DNA of 64,000 bases from Devosia ginsengisoli (GCF_024707105.1 NZ_JANQAJ010000011.1:569488-633487); one strand, 5' to 3'; counted from the first letter of the stretch, positions 9,843 to 20,664 are shown. Program-made: numbers and translations. Notes: generated from the sequence alone by a model not told the origin.

Positions 9843-10909
9843 GCCGAATTCGCCTCGGGTTCTGCTTCGGCGGCTTCGGAGGCCACCTTGATGGGAAAGC
9901 GCTGCATGGTGTCGCCGATCTTGTCGATCAGACGGCTGCGGGCCATTTCATAGGAGAGACTCAATGCACTTTTGTAACCGATCTCGTCGGTTCCACCGTG
10001 CGATTTGATGACGATGCCATTGAGGCCCATGAACACGCCGCCATTGACGGTGCGCGGATCCATCTTGCGCCGCAGGGCATTCAGAGCCGACGTGGCGAAT
10101 AGTGCGCCGATGCGGCTCATCAGGTTGGATTTGAGGGCACTGCGCAGGTAGGAGCCGACCTGGCGGGCCGTGCCCTCGGCGGTCTTGAGCGCGATATTGC
10201 CGACAAAGCCCTCGGTGACCACGACATCAACCGTGCCCTTGCCGATATCGTCGCCTTCCACGAACCCGTGATAGGTGAAGCCGGAACCGCTGGCCTCGGT
10301 GAGCACGCGGCCGGCTTCCTTGATATAGTCGAGGCCCTTGACCTCCTCGGTGCCCACATTGAGCAGGCCGACCGTCGGGGCGTCGTCATCGAACAGGCAG
10401 CGCGCCAGGGCTGAGCCGAGAATCGCGTAGTCGACCAGTTGCTTGGCGTCGGCGCCGATGGTGGCGCCCATATCGAGAACGATGATGTCGCTGCGCAAAG
10501 TCGGCCAGATGGCGGCGATGCCGGGGCGCGAAATGCCCTTCATCGGCCGCAGGCAAAAGGTGGCCATGGCCATCAGCGCGCCGGTATTGCCGCCGGAAAT
10601 GGCGACATCGGCTTCGCCATCCTTCACCGCCTGGATTGCCATCCACATAGACGAGGTGCCCTTGCCCTTGCGCAGGGCCTGGCTGGGCTTCTCGTCCATG
10701 GCGATGACAGTCTCGCAGTGCCGTACGGTGGAGGCGGGCCGCAGGTCGGGGAATTCATCGAGCAGCGGCGCGATCTGTTCTTGCCGGCCGTGAAAGATGA
10801 AACGGGTATTCTTACGCTCGCGGAGGGCCAGGAAGGCTCCGTGGATGACTGCGCGGGGGGCATTGTCGCCGCCCATGGCATCCACTGATATTGTTATAGT
10901 ATCGGTCAT
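9839..10909 (-). CDS. plsX: Phosphate acyltransferase
   Basis: [12 protein letters not shown]..., overlaps fabH by 4 nt. Confidence 0.96.
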   Translation of the reverse strand: MTDTITISVDAMGGDNAPRAVIHGAFLALRERKNTRFIFHGRQEQIAPLLDEFPDLRPASTVRHCETVIAMDEKPSQALRKGKGTSSMWMAIQAVKDGEADVAISGGNTGALMAMATFCLRPMKGISRPGIAAIWPTLRSDIIVLDMGATIGADAKQLVDYAILGSALARCLFDDDAPTVGLLNVGTEEVKGLDYIKEAGRVLTEASGSGFTYHGFVEGDDIGKGTVDVVVTEGFVGNIALKTAEGTARQVGSYLRSALKSNLMSRIGALFATSALNALRRKMDPRTVNGGVFMGLNGIVIKSHGGTDEIGYKSALSLSYEMARSRLIDKIGDTMQRFPIKVASEAAEAEPEANSA

Positions 10910-10988
10910 TTCAGCCCGTTCTGCGCCTCACGAAGAGGCAGCCAAACATATCCCATCAGGGAGTCGGTGCAAGCCCTGCATCCCGGGG

Positions 10989-11536
10989 CTAACGGTCAAT
11001 ATCGGTGGACTTCTTGAGCTTTTCGAGTGCCGCGAAGGGCCCGGCAGGTGCGCCGGCGACATCGATGCCCAGTGAGTCGAGGCTTTCCCCCGGCAGGCGC
11101 GGGTAAGGATCGATCGCCAGGGCCAGCGTTTCGATCAGCAAGGCGCTGAGATCGACTTCGGGGCCATCGATATGATCAGGAAAATCCTCGTCGTCGAGAT
11201 CGACGAACACTTCCGAACCGGGCGTCGGCTTGGGGGTATGCGCCTCGGGCAGAAAGACGCGGTCGACGATTTCGTCGACATGCTGGCCGACGGGTTCGAA
11301 AGTGACCACCGAGGGCTGAACGATGTCGGCCACGAGCTGGCCCTGCGCCCGAATCCCCCGCGCAGGGGCACGATGGTCAGCGTGGCGCTGAAGGAATCGA
11401 TGGCTGAGAGCTTGAGCAGCTCGGCCAGCGCCGCGCGGGTGGGCTCGTCCAGGGAAACCGTAACGTCGCGGCCGCTGGCGGGCAGCCTGTCGATACGGAC
11501 GACGGCGTCGAATAGCGGCGTTTCGGTAGCGTTCAC
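10989..11536 (-). pseudogene. yceD: DUF177/YceD-family protein, interrupted by an apparent frameshift
   Basis: N-terminal half (VNATETPLFDAVVRIDRLP...LTIVPLRGG) and C-terminal half (IRAQGQLVADIVQPSVVTFEPV...) are in different frames, joining at C5 run 11355-11359. Confidence 0.75.
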
Positions 11537-12060
11537 GCGGCCGCCTCGAAGTTCAGGGCGCCCTGGGTGATGGCCGTGCTGGGCTGGGCGCCGAGCGCCT
11601 TGTCCTCGGCCAGCAGATAGTCGGCCAGCGCGGAAACATGGGGGCCGGTAGCGCCGTCGAAGATATTGCGCGACAGCACGGCCTGCAGCGCCTCGGCGTC
11701 GTTCCGGTCCATGGCCTCGCTCATGGCGGCCAGCAGGCCGAAGAAGATGTTGCCCATTTTCTGGATACGCTTGGGCACGCCGAGATCGCCGACGCCCATT
11801 TCGCGCAGGGAGCGGTCCATATCCTTGAAGAACAGGTCGAATACCGCCTGGCTGAATTCTTTCTGCTCGCCGGTTTCGGCGCGCAGGCGACGGAACAAAA
11901 GCGCCAGATGCAGGCTGATCATGTCGAAGCGCCCGGTGACCGTATCGGGCACTTGCCACTCCGCATAGAACCGGGGTTGCCGGGATTGCGCCACAATGGC
12001 GCTATAGACGGCGTAAACCGGCTCGGTTGCTGTATTCTTGCGAAACAGGGACAGGATCAT
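11533..12060 (-). CDS. Ubiquinol-cytochrome c chaperone family protein (CBP3-like)
   Basis: 175 aa; YSAIVAQSRQPRFYAEWQVPDTVTGRFDMISLHLALLFRRL. Confidence 0.85.
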   Translation of the reverse strand: MILSLFRKNTATEPVYAVYSAIVAQSRQPRFYAEWQVPDTVTGRFDMISLHLALLFRRLRAETGEQKEFSQAVFDLFFKDMDRSLREMGVGDLGVPKRIQKMGNIFFGLLAAMSEAMDRNDAEALQAVLSRNIFDGATGPHVSALADYLLAEDKALGAQPSTAITQGALNFEAAA

Positions 12061-12225
12061 GGGATTGCGCTCAGCATCTTGATCGGCCTAACAAGAGCAA
12101 ACGGCCTGACCGGGCCAATGCCAGCTTGCCAGAGGGACAGGTTGGCAGCTAAACATTCCGGCGACCGAAGGGTCGCCGCCTTGTTGCCGTGCCTATAGTC
12201 GAGAGCCATCGGGAAAGTCAAATTC

Positions 12226-12675
12226 ATGCCTCTGCGTACCGTTTCCGGTTCCATCGTACCGCTTGCCGCCGCCGCCCTGCTTGCCGTGACACTGGCAGCA
12301 TGCACGAGCAGCACGTCGCTGGTCACCAAGCGGACCCAGGGATATGAAATCTCGGAAAGCGCCATGGCGCAAATCCGTCCGGGCCAGAGCCAGCAACTGG
12401 TGACGCTGGTGCTCGGCTCGCCGCAATCGACCAATACGTTCGGCGATCAGTCTGCATTCTATTATGTCGAGACCAAGGTGCGGCAGACCGCCTTCGGCAT
12501 GACGATGGTCGACTCGCGCACCGTGCTGGTGGTCTATTTCGACAAGAACAACAAGGTCGTCGACAAGGCCGTCTATGGCCTGCAGGACGGCAAGACCATC
12601 GCCATCGAAAGCCGCCGTACGCCGTCCTTCGGCGAAGACCGCAGCTTCATCGACCAGATTCTGCAGTCGTTCTAG
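12226..12675 (+). CDS. bamE: Outer membrane protein assembly factor BamE (SmpA/OmlA) lipoprotein
   Basis: Lipobox-like LAACTSS; IRPGQSQQLVTLVLGSPQSTNTFGDQSAFYYVETK. Confidence 0.88.
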   Translation: MPLRTVSGSIVPLAAAALLAVTLAACTSSTSLVTKRTQGYEISESAMAQIRPGQSQQLVTLVLGSPQSTNTFGDQSAFYYVETKVRQTAFGMTMVDSRTVLVVYFDKNNKVVDKAVYGLQDGKTIAIESRRTPSFGEDRSFIDQILQSF

Positions 12676-12756
12676 GCGTAACGCCCTCATCGACAGCCTG
12701 CAAAGCCCGCATTAAGCTGGTCGCCGATCTGGCGGCCTCTGGTAGCGAGCTTTTGC

Positions 12757-13848
12757 ATGTTGCATGGAATGACGTCTGGAAAGGCGCTGCGCATTGCAGC
12801 GCTCATCGTATTTGCAAGCCTTCTGAGCGGGCCGGCACTGGCCAAGAGCAAGGCGCAGGACGCGGCTTTGCGCCAGGCCTGTATCGGCGCCTTCGGTGAC
12901 CAGGAACATTTCGACTGGACCCCGCGCACCGGGCTGGACAACGCCCTGGCCACCTGCCGCAGTGCGATAGCGCAATTTCCCGACGATGCGGAGGTCCAGC
13001 TCTATTATGCGGTGGCGCGGGACCAGTTTGCCGAACGCGGCGGCACGCAGGACGACAATCTCTACGCCACGGAAGTCTATCGCCGACTGGCCGATGAAGG
13101 CCTGCCCATGGCCCAGTATGCGCTGGGCACCATGTTCGATGAAAGCGCCGGGGTCAGCGCTGAGGAAGGCCAGAGCTACATGACGCGGGCACGCGACGGA
13201 GAGTTCGGCACCGCCGTCAGTTGCGAGGCGGTGCGGACTTTCGGGCTGGTGGATATCGACGGCAACGGGGCGTCCTACGATATCGCGGCGGCGGAAAGCA
13301 TGGCGCATGGCAATTACGTCTGCGCCGGCTACCTGGTCAACATGTACTGGTACGGCTATGCCACGCCGGACGACCTGCCCCTGTCGATTGCCGACTATGC
13401 CCGCTACGCTGCGGTGCATGGCGACCCGATGGCCATGGCCATTGTGGGCCTGTTCTATGCTTTCGGCACGGGATCGACCGATATAGACGCGAAATTACAG
13501 GGCCAATATACGGCGCGGCAGGATGCGGAAAAGGCCGGCGCCTGGCTGTTGCTGGCCTATTGGGGCACGAAAAGCTCGATGCGCCCGGAAATCCGCAGTG
13601 AGTTCTGGGACCATGGCTACCTGCTATGGCCGCCGATCGTCACCGCCCTGCAGACCACGCTGGGGACGCTCGACCTCCATGACGGTCCGGTGGATGGCAA
13701 TTTCGGGGATTCCACGCGCGCCGCGCTGGCCGCTTTCGAGGCATCGGATGTCGATGCGCTGTTCCAGATGGTGCGGGCGAAGGAAAAATATGCAGCCGAG
13801 CTCGGCGAACGCGAGCTGCTGCATATCGGTGCCCCGGCGCTCGACTAG
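12757..13848 (+). CDS. Secreted Sel1/TPR-like repeat protein with C-terminal peptidoglycan-binding-like segment
   Basis: 363 aa; signal peptide; Sel1-like DEGLPMAQYALGTMFDE and GDPMAMAIVGLFYAFG; C-terminal GPVDGNFGDSTRAALAAFE. Confidence 0.65.
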   Translation: MLHGMTSGKALRIAALIVFASLLSGPALAKSKAQDAALRQACIGAFGDQEHFDWTPRTGLDNALATCRSAIAQFPDDAEVQLYYAVARDQFAERGGTQDDNLYATEVYRRLADEGLPMAQYALGTMFDESAGVSAEEGQSYMTRARDGEFGTAVSCEAVRTFGLVDIDGNGASYDIAAAESMAHGNYVCAGYLVNMYWYGYATPDDLPLSIADYARYAAVHGDPMAMAIVGLFYAFGTGSTDIDAKLQGQYTARQDAEKAGAWLLLAYWGTKSSMRPEIRSEFWDHGYLLWPPIVTALQTTLGTLDLHDGPVDGNFGDSTRAALAAFEASDVDALFQMVRAKEKYAAELGERELLHIGAPALD

Positions 13849-15067
13849 GCAGCGGCCTGCCGCATGGCAGACCAGGCCAACAGCAGGATGGCCACCGTGG
13901 CCAACGGAATGGCTAGCAGATTGATGGATTCCCAGCCAATCGCCTGCAGCAGGAAGCCGGAGCCCAGCGAGGCCAGCGCGCTGGCGCCGAAGACCACCTG
14001 TTCGTTGATGGCCTGCACCCTGCCCGCTTCTTCGGGACGGTAGGCGCTGGTGAGCATGGTGGTGGAGCCGATAAAGCCGAAATTCCAGCCCAGCCCCAGC
14101 AGGACCAGCGTCAGCGTGAAATGACCGACGGTAATGCCGTTGAGCGCGATGGCGGCGCAGGCGATGATCAGTAACAAGCCGATGGCCGTCACCAGCGGCG
14201 CGCCGATGCGGCGGATGATCGAGCCGGTGACGAAGCTGGGCGCGAACATCGCCACCACGTGCCACTGAATAGCGCCAGCGGCCCGGCCGGAGAATGGCCG
14301 CAGAGATGGACCATGGCCAGGGGCGCGGCGACCATGATGAGCGTCATCAGCGCATAGGTGAGCGCCGCGCTGATCATCGGCAGCACGATCTCTGGTTGCC
14401 GCAGCAACAAGCGAGTAGGCCTGCCGGTATCGGCACTGCCGCCTGGCGCGATGGTGGGCGCCAGCCGTGTCGGCACCAGCACCAGGATGGAGGCCAGCGA
14501 CAATACGGCGATCACCAGGAAACTGGCGGCATATTCGGAGCCCGGGATCCAGGTGCGCGTAAGCGAACTCAATTGCGGGCCGAAAAAGCCGGCCGCGACG
14601 CCGCCGAACAGCACCCAGGAGATGGCCTGGCTCTTGAGATGGGGCGCCACGCTATCGGCAGCGGCGAAGCGAACCTGCTGGATGAAGGCACCCGACACGC
14701 CAACGAGGAACAGAGCCGCTGCGAAGAGGTAGAAGCTGCCGAGCATGACGGCCAGTGCCGCCATCAGCGATGCCGGGATGGCGATGGCGGCGCCCAGCAT
14801 CAGCCCGCGTGTCCGCCCCAGCCGGTAGATGATCATCGTTGCCGTGGAGGTCGACAGCGCCAGGCCGACGATCATCGCCGTCACGGGCAGCGTCACCATT
14901 GCCGGGTCGGGCGCAAAATTGACGGTGGCCAGCGCTGCAACCGCCATGACGATGGACGAATTGGAGCCGCCGAACGCCTGCACGGCGGCCAACAGGCCAA
15001 TATTGCGGAAAGACTGGCGGCGGGACGGCTCGGTGACCACGGACTGATTCCAGCGAGGAAGCTGCAA
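13845..15067 (-). pseudogene. MFS transporter with apparent frameshift
   Basis: ORF 14189-15067 gives the N-terminal ~8 TM, ORF 13845-14258 the C-terminus (QWHVVAMFAPSFVTGSIIRRIG); switch within 14271-14290. Confidence 0.75.
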
Positions 15068-15088
15068 ACTAGACTTCCCAGTCTAGTT
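15067..15088. promoter_or_regulatory. Perfect palindrome AACTAGACT-TCCC-AGTCTAGTT, TetR-type operator candidate
   Basis: 9-bp perfect arms and 4-bp spacer immediately upstream of the MFS gene. Confidence 0.6.
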
Positions 15089-15091
15089 CGG

Positions 15092-15595
15092 TCAATCGGG
15101 CTTGCCGCCCTCGTTCAGCTCCACGCCCGCTTCGCGGGCAATGGCGTCGAGCGCTGCGTTGACGAGGCCGCTGGCATCGTCCTCGTAGAAGGCCTTGGCC
15201 ACATCGACATATTCGCTGATGACGACACGGGGCGGGATATCCTTGCGGCGCAGCAGTTCGAAGGCGGCGGCGCGCAGGATGGCGCGCAGGGTGGCGTCGA
15301 CTCGCTCGACCGGCCAGCCTTCGGCCAGCGCGCGGTCAACGGCCGGATCGATAGCCAACTGGTGCTTGGCCACGCCGGTGACGATCTGGCGGAAGAAATC
15401 GGCATCGGCAGGCAGATACTGCTCGCCCTCGATTTCGCGGCCAAGATGGAAGGCGCCGAACTGGGCCAGCGTGTCCTCGAGCGTCGCCCGGCCCACATCC
15501 ATCTGGTAAAGCGCCTGCACGGCGGCCAGACGCGCGGCACCGCGCTGATTGGCGGGGCGGTCGGTTTGCGGATCGCGTTTGGGGGCGTCGGCCAT
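15092..15595 (-). CDS. nusB: Transcription antitermination factor NusB
   Basis: RGAARLAAVQALYQMDVG...; start placed at MADAPKRDPQT. Confidence 0.93.
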   Translation of the reverse strand: MADAPKRDPQTDRPANQRGAARLAAVQALYQMDVGRATLEDTLAQFGAFHLGREIEGEQYLPADADFFRQIVTGVAKHQLAIDPAVDRALAEGWPVERVDATLRAILRAAAFELLRRKDIPPRVVISEYVDVAKAFYEDDASGLVNAALDAIAREAGVELNEGGKPD

Positions 15596-15697
15596 TCGAA
15601 CTTTCAACTTTGCTGTGTGGCCGCTGGGCCGCGCTGCCCGGACGGGCGTCGCAACCCCATAATCTTCCACGGGAGGAACTTCAACAGGGGTGGCGGC

Positions 15698-16795
15698 TCA
15701 ATCTGTCCGCGCCGGCCGCTCATAGAGCGTCAAATGGTCATCGCCAAGCGCCTGCTCGCCGGCCTCGACCAGGCCCGCCGCGCCCAGGACATCGGCAATC
15801 GGCCCATCCAGGCTGGCAGGTATTCCATCGGCGCCGATGGCCTCGGAGCGCGTGACCAGAGCGAAACGATCCACCAGATCGGCTTCGAGCAGGGCCGCGG
15901 CGAGGCGCTGACCGGGCTCGACCAGCAGGTTCTGGATATGCCGCTCCGCCAGAACGGCCAGTGCCGCGGCCAGATCGGGGCGGCCATCCTTGCCCTCGAC
16001 CCGCATGGTCTCCACCGAGACCGGCGCATCGACCGAAGCTGATGTTTCGGCAATGATCGCAGTACGATAGCCGGAAAAGCCACCAATCAGATTCACCTTG
16101 CGATCGATGCCCGACACACCCGCCAGCACGACCCGCAGCGGCGTCCGCCCGGTCATTCCGGGCAGCGTCACCGTCAGGGCAGGATCGTCGGCGCGCGCCG
16201 TTGCCGCACCGACCAGTACGGCATCGGACCGGGAGCGCAGCATTTCGATCCATTGCCGGGTCGGACCCTCGACAGGCGCCCTGCCCTCACCTCGCCGGCC
16301 GATCATGCCATCGGCCGAGACGACAAGCGCTGCGGTAACGAAGGGGCGATTGGCGGTGTGGCGCAGAATATGGCCGGCATGCAGCGCCTGCGATGGCGCG
16401 TGGCGGGCGAGAATCGTCTCGATGCCGGCAGATTCGAGCTGGGCCACGCTGCCGCCGGCCGATTTGGGATCGGCCGCGCCGATGACGACCCGCATGATGC
16501 CGGCGCGAATGATGGCATCGACGCAGGGTGGCGTGCGGCCCCAGTGATGGCAGGGCTCAAGCGTGACATAGAGCGTGCAGCCGGCAGCTTCGAACCCGGC
16601 CTTGGCAATCGCCTCGGCCTCGGCATGCGGCCGGCCGCCTTTGGCGGTCACGGCGCGGGCGACCAAAGCCTGCATACGCGGATCGACCACCAGGGCGGCG
16701 ACAGCCGGATTATCCGCCGTCGTGCCGGCGAAGGGCGCGGCATAGCGGACGGCGGCATCGAGCCAGCGCCGATCTTCAGAAGAAAGCCCGCTCAC
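15698..16795 (-). CDS. ribD: Bifunctional diaminohydroxyphosphoribosylaminopyrimidine deaminase/reductase
   Basis: [32 protein letters not shown]. Confidence 0.93.
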   Translation of the reverse strand: MSGLSSEDRRWLDAAVRYAAPFAGTTADNPAVAALVVDPRMQALVARAVTAKGGRPHAEAEAIAKAGFEAAGCTLYVTLEPCHHWGRTPPCVDAIIRAGIMRVVIGAADPKSAGGSVAQLESAGIETILARHAPSQALHAGHILRHTANRPFVTAALVVSADGMIGRRGEGRAPVEGPTRQWIEMLRSRSDAVLVGAATARADDPALTVTLPGMTGRTPLRVVLAGVSGIDRKVNLIGGFSGYRTAIIAETSASVDAPVSVETMRVEGKDGRPDLAAALAVLAERHIQNLLVEPGQRLAAALLEADLVDRFALVTRSEAIGADGIPASLDGPIADVLGAAGLVEAGEQALGDDHLTLYERPARTD

Positions 16796-17271
16796 TCGTC
16801 GTCACGCAGCGTGCTCTGCCCGCCTTCGGCCAAGGTGGCCAGGAAGTTGCGGAAGTCGTCTGCGGCGGAGAAATTCTTGTAGACCGAGGCAAAGCGGACG
16901 AAGGCAACGTCATCGAGGCCCTTGAGGCCCTCCATGACATATTCCCCGATCTGGTCGGAGGTGACTTCCACATCGCCCAGGCTTTCGAGCTGGCGGACAA
17001 TGCCTGAAATCATGCGCTCGGTGCGCTCGGCCTCCACCGACCGCTTGCGCAGGGCGGTGTAGACCGATTTGGCCAGTTTTTCGCGATCGAAGGGCACCTT
17101 GCGGCCGCTCTTCTTCACCACGGTCAAGTCGCGCAACTGCACGCGCTCGAAAGTGGTGAAGCGGCCGCCGCATCCATTGCAGACGCGGCGGCGGCGGATA
17201 GCACCGGAATCCTCGGTCGGGCGGCTGTCCTTGACCTGCGTATCGTCGTTGCCGCAATAGGGACAGCGCAT
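16792..17271 (-). CDS. nrdR: Transcriptional repressor NrdR
   Basis: [45 protein letters not shown]. Confidence 0.97.
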   Translation of the reverse strand: MRCPYCGNDDTQVKDSRPTEDSGAIRRRRVCNGCGGRFTTFERVQLRDLTVVKKSGRKVPFDREKLAKSVYTALRKRSVEAERTERMISGIVRQLESLGDVEVTSDQIGEYVMEGLKGLDDVAFVRFASVYKNFSAADDFRNFLATLAEGGQSTLRDDE

Positions 17272-17280
17272 CGAAAAATC

Positions 17281-18585
17281 CTAGTTGGCGTAGATCGGGA
17301 AGCGCGCCGTAAGCGCCTTGACCTTGGCGCCCACAGCGGCCTCGACGGCGGCATTGCCCTCATCGGAATTGGCTTCGCGCAAGCCGTCGAGAACCTCGAC
17401 GATCAGGCTGCCGATTTCCTGGAACTCAGCGACGCCAAAGCCGCGCGTCGTGCCGGCGGGCGTGCCGAGGCGAATGCCCGAGGTCACGAAGGGCTTTTCC
17501 GGGTCGAAGGGAATGCCGTTCTTGTTGCAGGTGATGAAGGCGCGGCCAAGCCCCTGCTCCGCCCGCTTGCCGGTGGCATTCTTGGGGCGCAGGTCCACCA
17601 GCATCAGGTGGTTATCGGTGCCACCGGACACCACGTCGAGGCCGTGGCTCTTGAGCGCTTCGGCCAGCGCGCGGGCATTGTCCACCACCTGGCGGGCATA
17701 GGCCTTGAATTCGGGCTGCAAAGCTTCCTTGAAGGCCACGGCCTTGGCGGCGATGACATGCATCAGCGGCCCGCCCTGGAGTCCCGGGAAGACGGCCGAA
17801 TTGATCTTCTTGGCGATATCCTCGTCATTGCTGAGGATCATGCCGCCGCGCGGGCCACGCAGGCTCTTGTGGGTCGTCGTGGTGGTGACATGCGCATGCG
17901 GGATCGGTGAAGGATGCATGCCGCCGGCCACGAGCCCGGCGATATGGGCCATGTCCACCATGAGATAGGCGCCGATGGAATCGGCGATCTGGCGGAAGCG
18001 TTCCCAGTCCCAGATACGGGAATAGGCCGTGCCGCCGGCCAGGATCAGCTTGGGCTTGTGCTCATGGGCCAGGCGCTCAACCTCGTCCATGTCAAGCAGG
18101 TGATCGTCGCGCCGCACCCCATAGGAGACGACGTTGAACCACTTGCCGCTCATATTGACCGGCGAGCCATGCGTCAGATGCCCACCCGAATTGAGATCGA
18201 GCCCCATGAATGTATCGCCCGGCTGCAGTAGCGCCAGGAACACGGCCTGGTTCATCTGGCTGCCGGAATTGGGCTGCACATTGGCGAATTTGGCGCCGAA
18301 CAACTGCTTGGCGCGCTCGATGGCCAAGGTTTCGGCCACGTCGACGAACTGGCAGCCGCCGTAGTAGCGCTTGCCGGGGTAACCCTCGGCATATTTGTTC
18401 GTCATGATCGAGCCCTGGGCCTCGAGCACGGCGCGCGAGACGATGTTTTCCGAGGCGATCAGTTCGATCTCGTGCTGCTGGCGGCCCAGTTCGTTCTGGA
18501 TGGCTTCAGCGATCTCGGGATCGGTCTCGGCCAGCGTGTTGGAGAAGAAATTGGGAAAGAGCGAGGAAGACGTGGCGGCGCTCAT
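17281..18585 (-). CDS. glyA: Serine hydroxymethyltransferase
   Basis: [35 protein letters not shown]; start placed at MSAATSS. Confidence 0.97.
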   Translation of the reverse strand: MSAATSSSLFPNFFSNTLAETDPEIAEAIQNELGRQQHEIELIASENIVSRAVLEAQGSIMTNKYAEGYPGKRYYGGCQFVDVAETLAIERAKQLFGAKFANVQPNSGSQMNQAVFLALLQPGDTFMGLDLNSGGHLTHGSPVNMSGKWFNVVSYGVRRDDHLLDMDEVERLAHEHKPKLILAGGTAYSRIWDWERFRQIADSIGAYLMVDMAHIAGLVAGGMHPSPIPHAHVTTTTTHKSLRGPRGGMILSNDEDIAKKINSAVFPGLQGGPLMHVIAAKAVAFKEALQPEFKAYARQVVDNARALAEALKSHGLDVVSGGTDNHLMLVDLRPKNATGKRAEQGLGRAFITCNKNGIPFDPEKPFVTSGIRLGTPAGTTRGFGVAEFQEIGSLIVEVLDGLREANSDEGNAAVEAAVGAKVKALTARFPIYAN

Positions 18586-18710
18586 GGAACAATGACCTCG
18601 CAAGAGACGAAATGGGTCGACATGGCCATGGCTTTATCATGTCGCGAAGTGCGATTCCAAGGCCGGGAAAGAAGGGATAGATACATAAGGGGCTCCCTGG
18701 TTGCGGATGG

Positions 18711-18787
18711 GTGCCCAGGCGAGCGGCTCTACAAGGTTCGCGTTCCCCGATGGTTCCCCATCTTTTCTCGCCAGTCGCGCGAACGGC
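18711..18787 (-). ncRNA. ZTP riboswitch (pfl motif) aptamer in the glyA 5' leader
   Basis: Minus strand: GTTCGCG-CGACTGGCGA-gaaaa-GATGG-gga-CCATC-GGGGAA-CGCGAAC-cttgtaga-GCCGCTCGCCTGGGCA; P1 GTTCGCG/CGCGAAC, P2 GATGG/CCATC, and pfl-like signatures ACUGGCGA, GGGGA and CGCCUGGGC. Confidence 0.85.
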
Positions 18788-18836
18788 CAAGTTATGGCGC
18801 AGAATACGCGGCAGGGGAAGTGACCAAACCCGCCAT

Positions 18837-19049
18837 TCAGGCAAATTTGCCGGAACTGGCCGGTAGTGGCGGCGCGGCCTCCCCCAGCTTCTTGCGCAGC
18901 TTGGCCAGGGCAATCTGCTGCATCTGGTATTTGTTGGCCGATACGGGCGTGATGACGATGACTTCGGTGCCTGATGCGGCGTCGATGGCGGCGACCCGCA
19001 TCTGCTGGCCGACCTGCACGAATTCGAAATAGACCTCACTGTCGGCCAT
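18837..19049 (-). CDS. Small conserved hypothetical protein (possibly DUF6898-like)
   Basis: 70 aa MADSEVYFEFVQVGQQMRVAAIDAASGTEVIVITPVSANKYQMQQIALAKLRKKLGE. Confidence 0.6.
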   Translation of the reverse strand: MADSEVYFEFVQVGQQMRVAAIDAASGTEVIVITPVSANKYQMQQIALAKLRKKLGEAAPPLPASSGKFA

Positions 19050-19104
19050 GGCGCATTTCCCCCGCCAATGACACTAGCAGGATTCCATAGCCGCCAAAAG
19101 CAAA

Positions 19105-19125
19105 CGCCCTCGGCGAGGGAGGGCG
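19105..19125 (-). terminator. Hairpin terminator downstream of the L,D-transpeptidase
   Basis: CGCCCTC...GAGGGCG stem followed on the minus strand by TTTGCTTTT. Confidence 0.55.
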
Positions 19126-19229
19126 CTGCAAAATAGCGGATCGCGGGATCTTCTTGCCATTCGGGCATAGCCCTCATGGCCTTGGTGCCTCAAATCGCGC
19201 CACTGGCGCGATTTGCCTCCGGGACGGCG

Positions 19230-20516
19230 TCAAGCCTGTTCGAAGGACACCTTGCCCTGCTCGTCGAACTTGTAGACGTCGTCGCGGAAGCTCACCGTGC
19301 CCTGCCGATTGGCCCAGGCGGTGATGTAGGTGGTGTGGATCGGCACGCGGGCCTTGCACTCCACATCGAGCCGCTGCAGCGAATCGAAGGTGTAATCGAC
19401 CTTGGCCTGGTCCCAGTCGCCATTGTCGCGCAGCAGCCAGTTGACCAGCGCGTTGACACCCTCGACACGCACGCAGCCCGACGAATGGAAACGGGCATTC
19501 TCGCCGAACAGCGCCTTGGTCGGCGTATCGTGCAGGTAGCAGTCGTAGGGATTGTAGAAGTTGATCTTGCAGTGGCCCATCGAGTTTTCGGCGCCGGGCT
19601 CCTGGCGATACATGTAGTTGATGGCGTTGCCGAGATTGTTCCAGTCGATGCTGGCGGGCGAGATTTCGTTGCCGCTGCCGTCATAGATATGGATGTTCTG
19701 CTTGGCCAGGTATTCGGGGTCTTCCAGCATGTACTTGGTCAGGTCGCGCTCGACCAGCGACTTGGGCACATGCCAATAGGGGTTGAAGTTGATCTGGCTG
19801 ATCTTGCTGGCCATGATCGGGGTGGCGCGGTCCACGCGGCCGACGACGGCCGTATGGCGCTGCTCGACCATGCCGTCATTGACGGCCTCGATGGTCGCGG
19901 CCGGAATGTTGACCACGACGTAACGCGGATTGAGGTTGGCGGCCATGCTCTGGACGCGCGTGAAATTCAGGTAAAGCTGCTGCAGGCGCGTGGTGGCCGG
20001 CACGTTCATCGCATACCAGGTCGCCTCGTCCACCTGGCCATTGAGCACCAGGCCGTGGCGCGCCTGGAAAGTGCGGACGCCGCGATCGGTGTCTTCGTCG
20101 AACAGGTCGTTGACATTGGGCACCAGCGGCATGTCGCCCGACGAAATCAGGCGACGCTTGAGCGCGATCACTGCAGGGCTGGACTTGCCGATCATCAGGC
20201 GGAAAGCTTCCTGGGGAATTTCCTCCCAGCCGCCATTGGCCACGAAAGGCTCGTATTGCGAGATGGCGAGCTGCAGATTGTGGACCGTGTCATAAGACAG
20301 GATCGGCTCGTTCGTGGCGATCAGCGCTTCAGCCGCCGCCGTATTGCCGTCCTTGTCAACATTGCGCAGCACATTGCCGCGATTCATCAGGTCAAAGATC
20401 GATTCCTGCCCGCGCGCCAGGGCAGGCATAGCCAGCGATGCCCCGGCCAGAGCCGTATACCGGAGCAGAGAACGTCGATTCAGCCGCATCAATTCACCCG
20501 AAATTTCCAGCCGCAA
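19230..20516 (-). CDS. L,D-transpeptidase (YkuD) with peptidoglycan-binding domain
   Basis: YkuD motif HSSGCVRVEGVNALVNWLL; PG-binding segment VRTFQARHGLVLNGQVDEATW; signal peptide. Confidence 0.92.
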   Translation of the reverse strand: MRLEISGELMRLNRRSLLRYTALAGASLAMPALARGQESIFDLMNRGNVLRNVDKDGNTAAAEALIATNEPILSYDTVHNLQLAISQYEPFVANGGWEEIPQEAFRLMIGKSSPAVIALKRRLISSGDMPLVPNVNDLFDEDTDRGVRTFQARHGLVLNGQVDEATWYAMNVPATTRLQQLYLNFTRVQSMAANLNPRYVVVNIPAATIEAVNDGMVEQRHTAVVGRVDRATPIMASKISQINFNPYWHVPKSLVERDLTKYMLEDPEYLAKQNIHIYDGSGNEISPASIDWNNLGNAINYMYRQEPGAENSMGHCKINFYNPYDCYLHDTPTKALFGENARFHSSGCVRVEGVNALVNWLLRDNGDWDQAKVDYTFDSLQRLDVECKARVPIHTTYITAWANRQGTVSFRDDVYKFDEQGKVSFEQA

Positions 20517-20664
20517 AGCAGGCCGATTTTTACCATCGCATCCGACAGGTCACAACGCGCTCAACCGCATGTGAACCCGGCAAGACTTCATGAACCACAA
20601 ATACGCAGGAAATGGTTGCAAACCACTAACCACGCAGTTCACGCGCGTTTGCGGCACAAATGTG

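Noticed and set aside
12160-12185. Hairpin GGCGACC-GAAG-GGTCGCC between the CBP3-like gene and bamE
   Set aside because: Lies between divergent genes with no T-tract; not convincing as terminator or regulatory RNA
14294-16042. 582-aa plus-strand ORF over the MFS/nusB/ribD region
   Set aside because: Spans three well-supported genes on the other strand; composition is a high-GC antisense artefact
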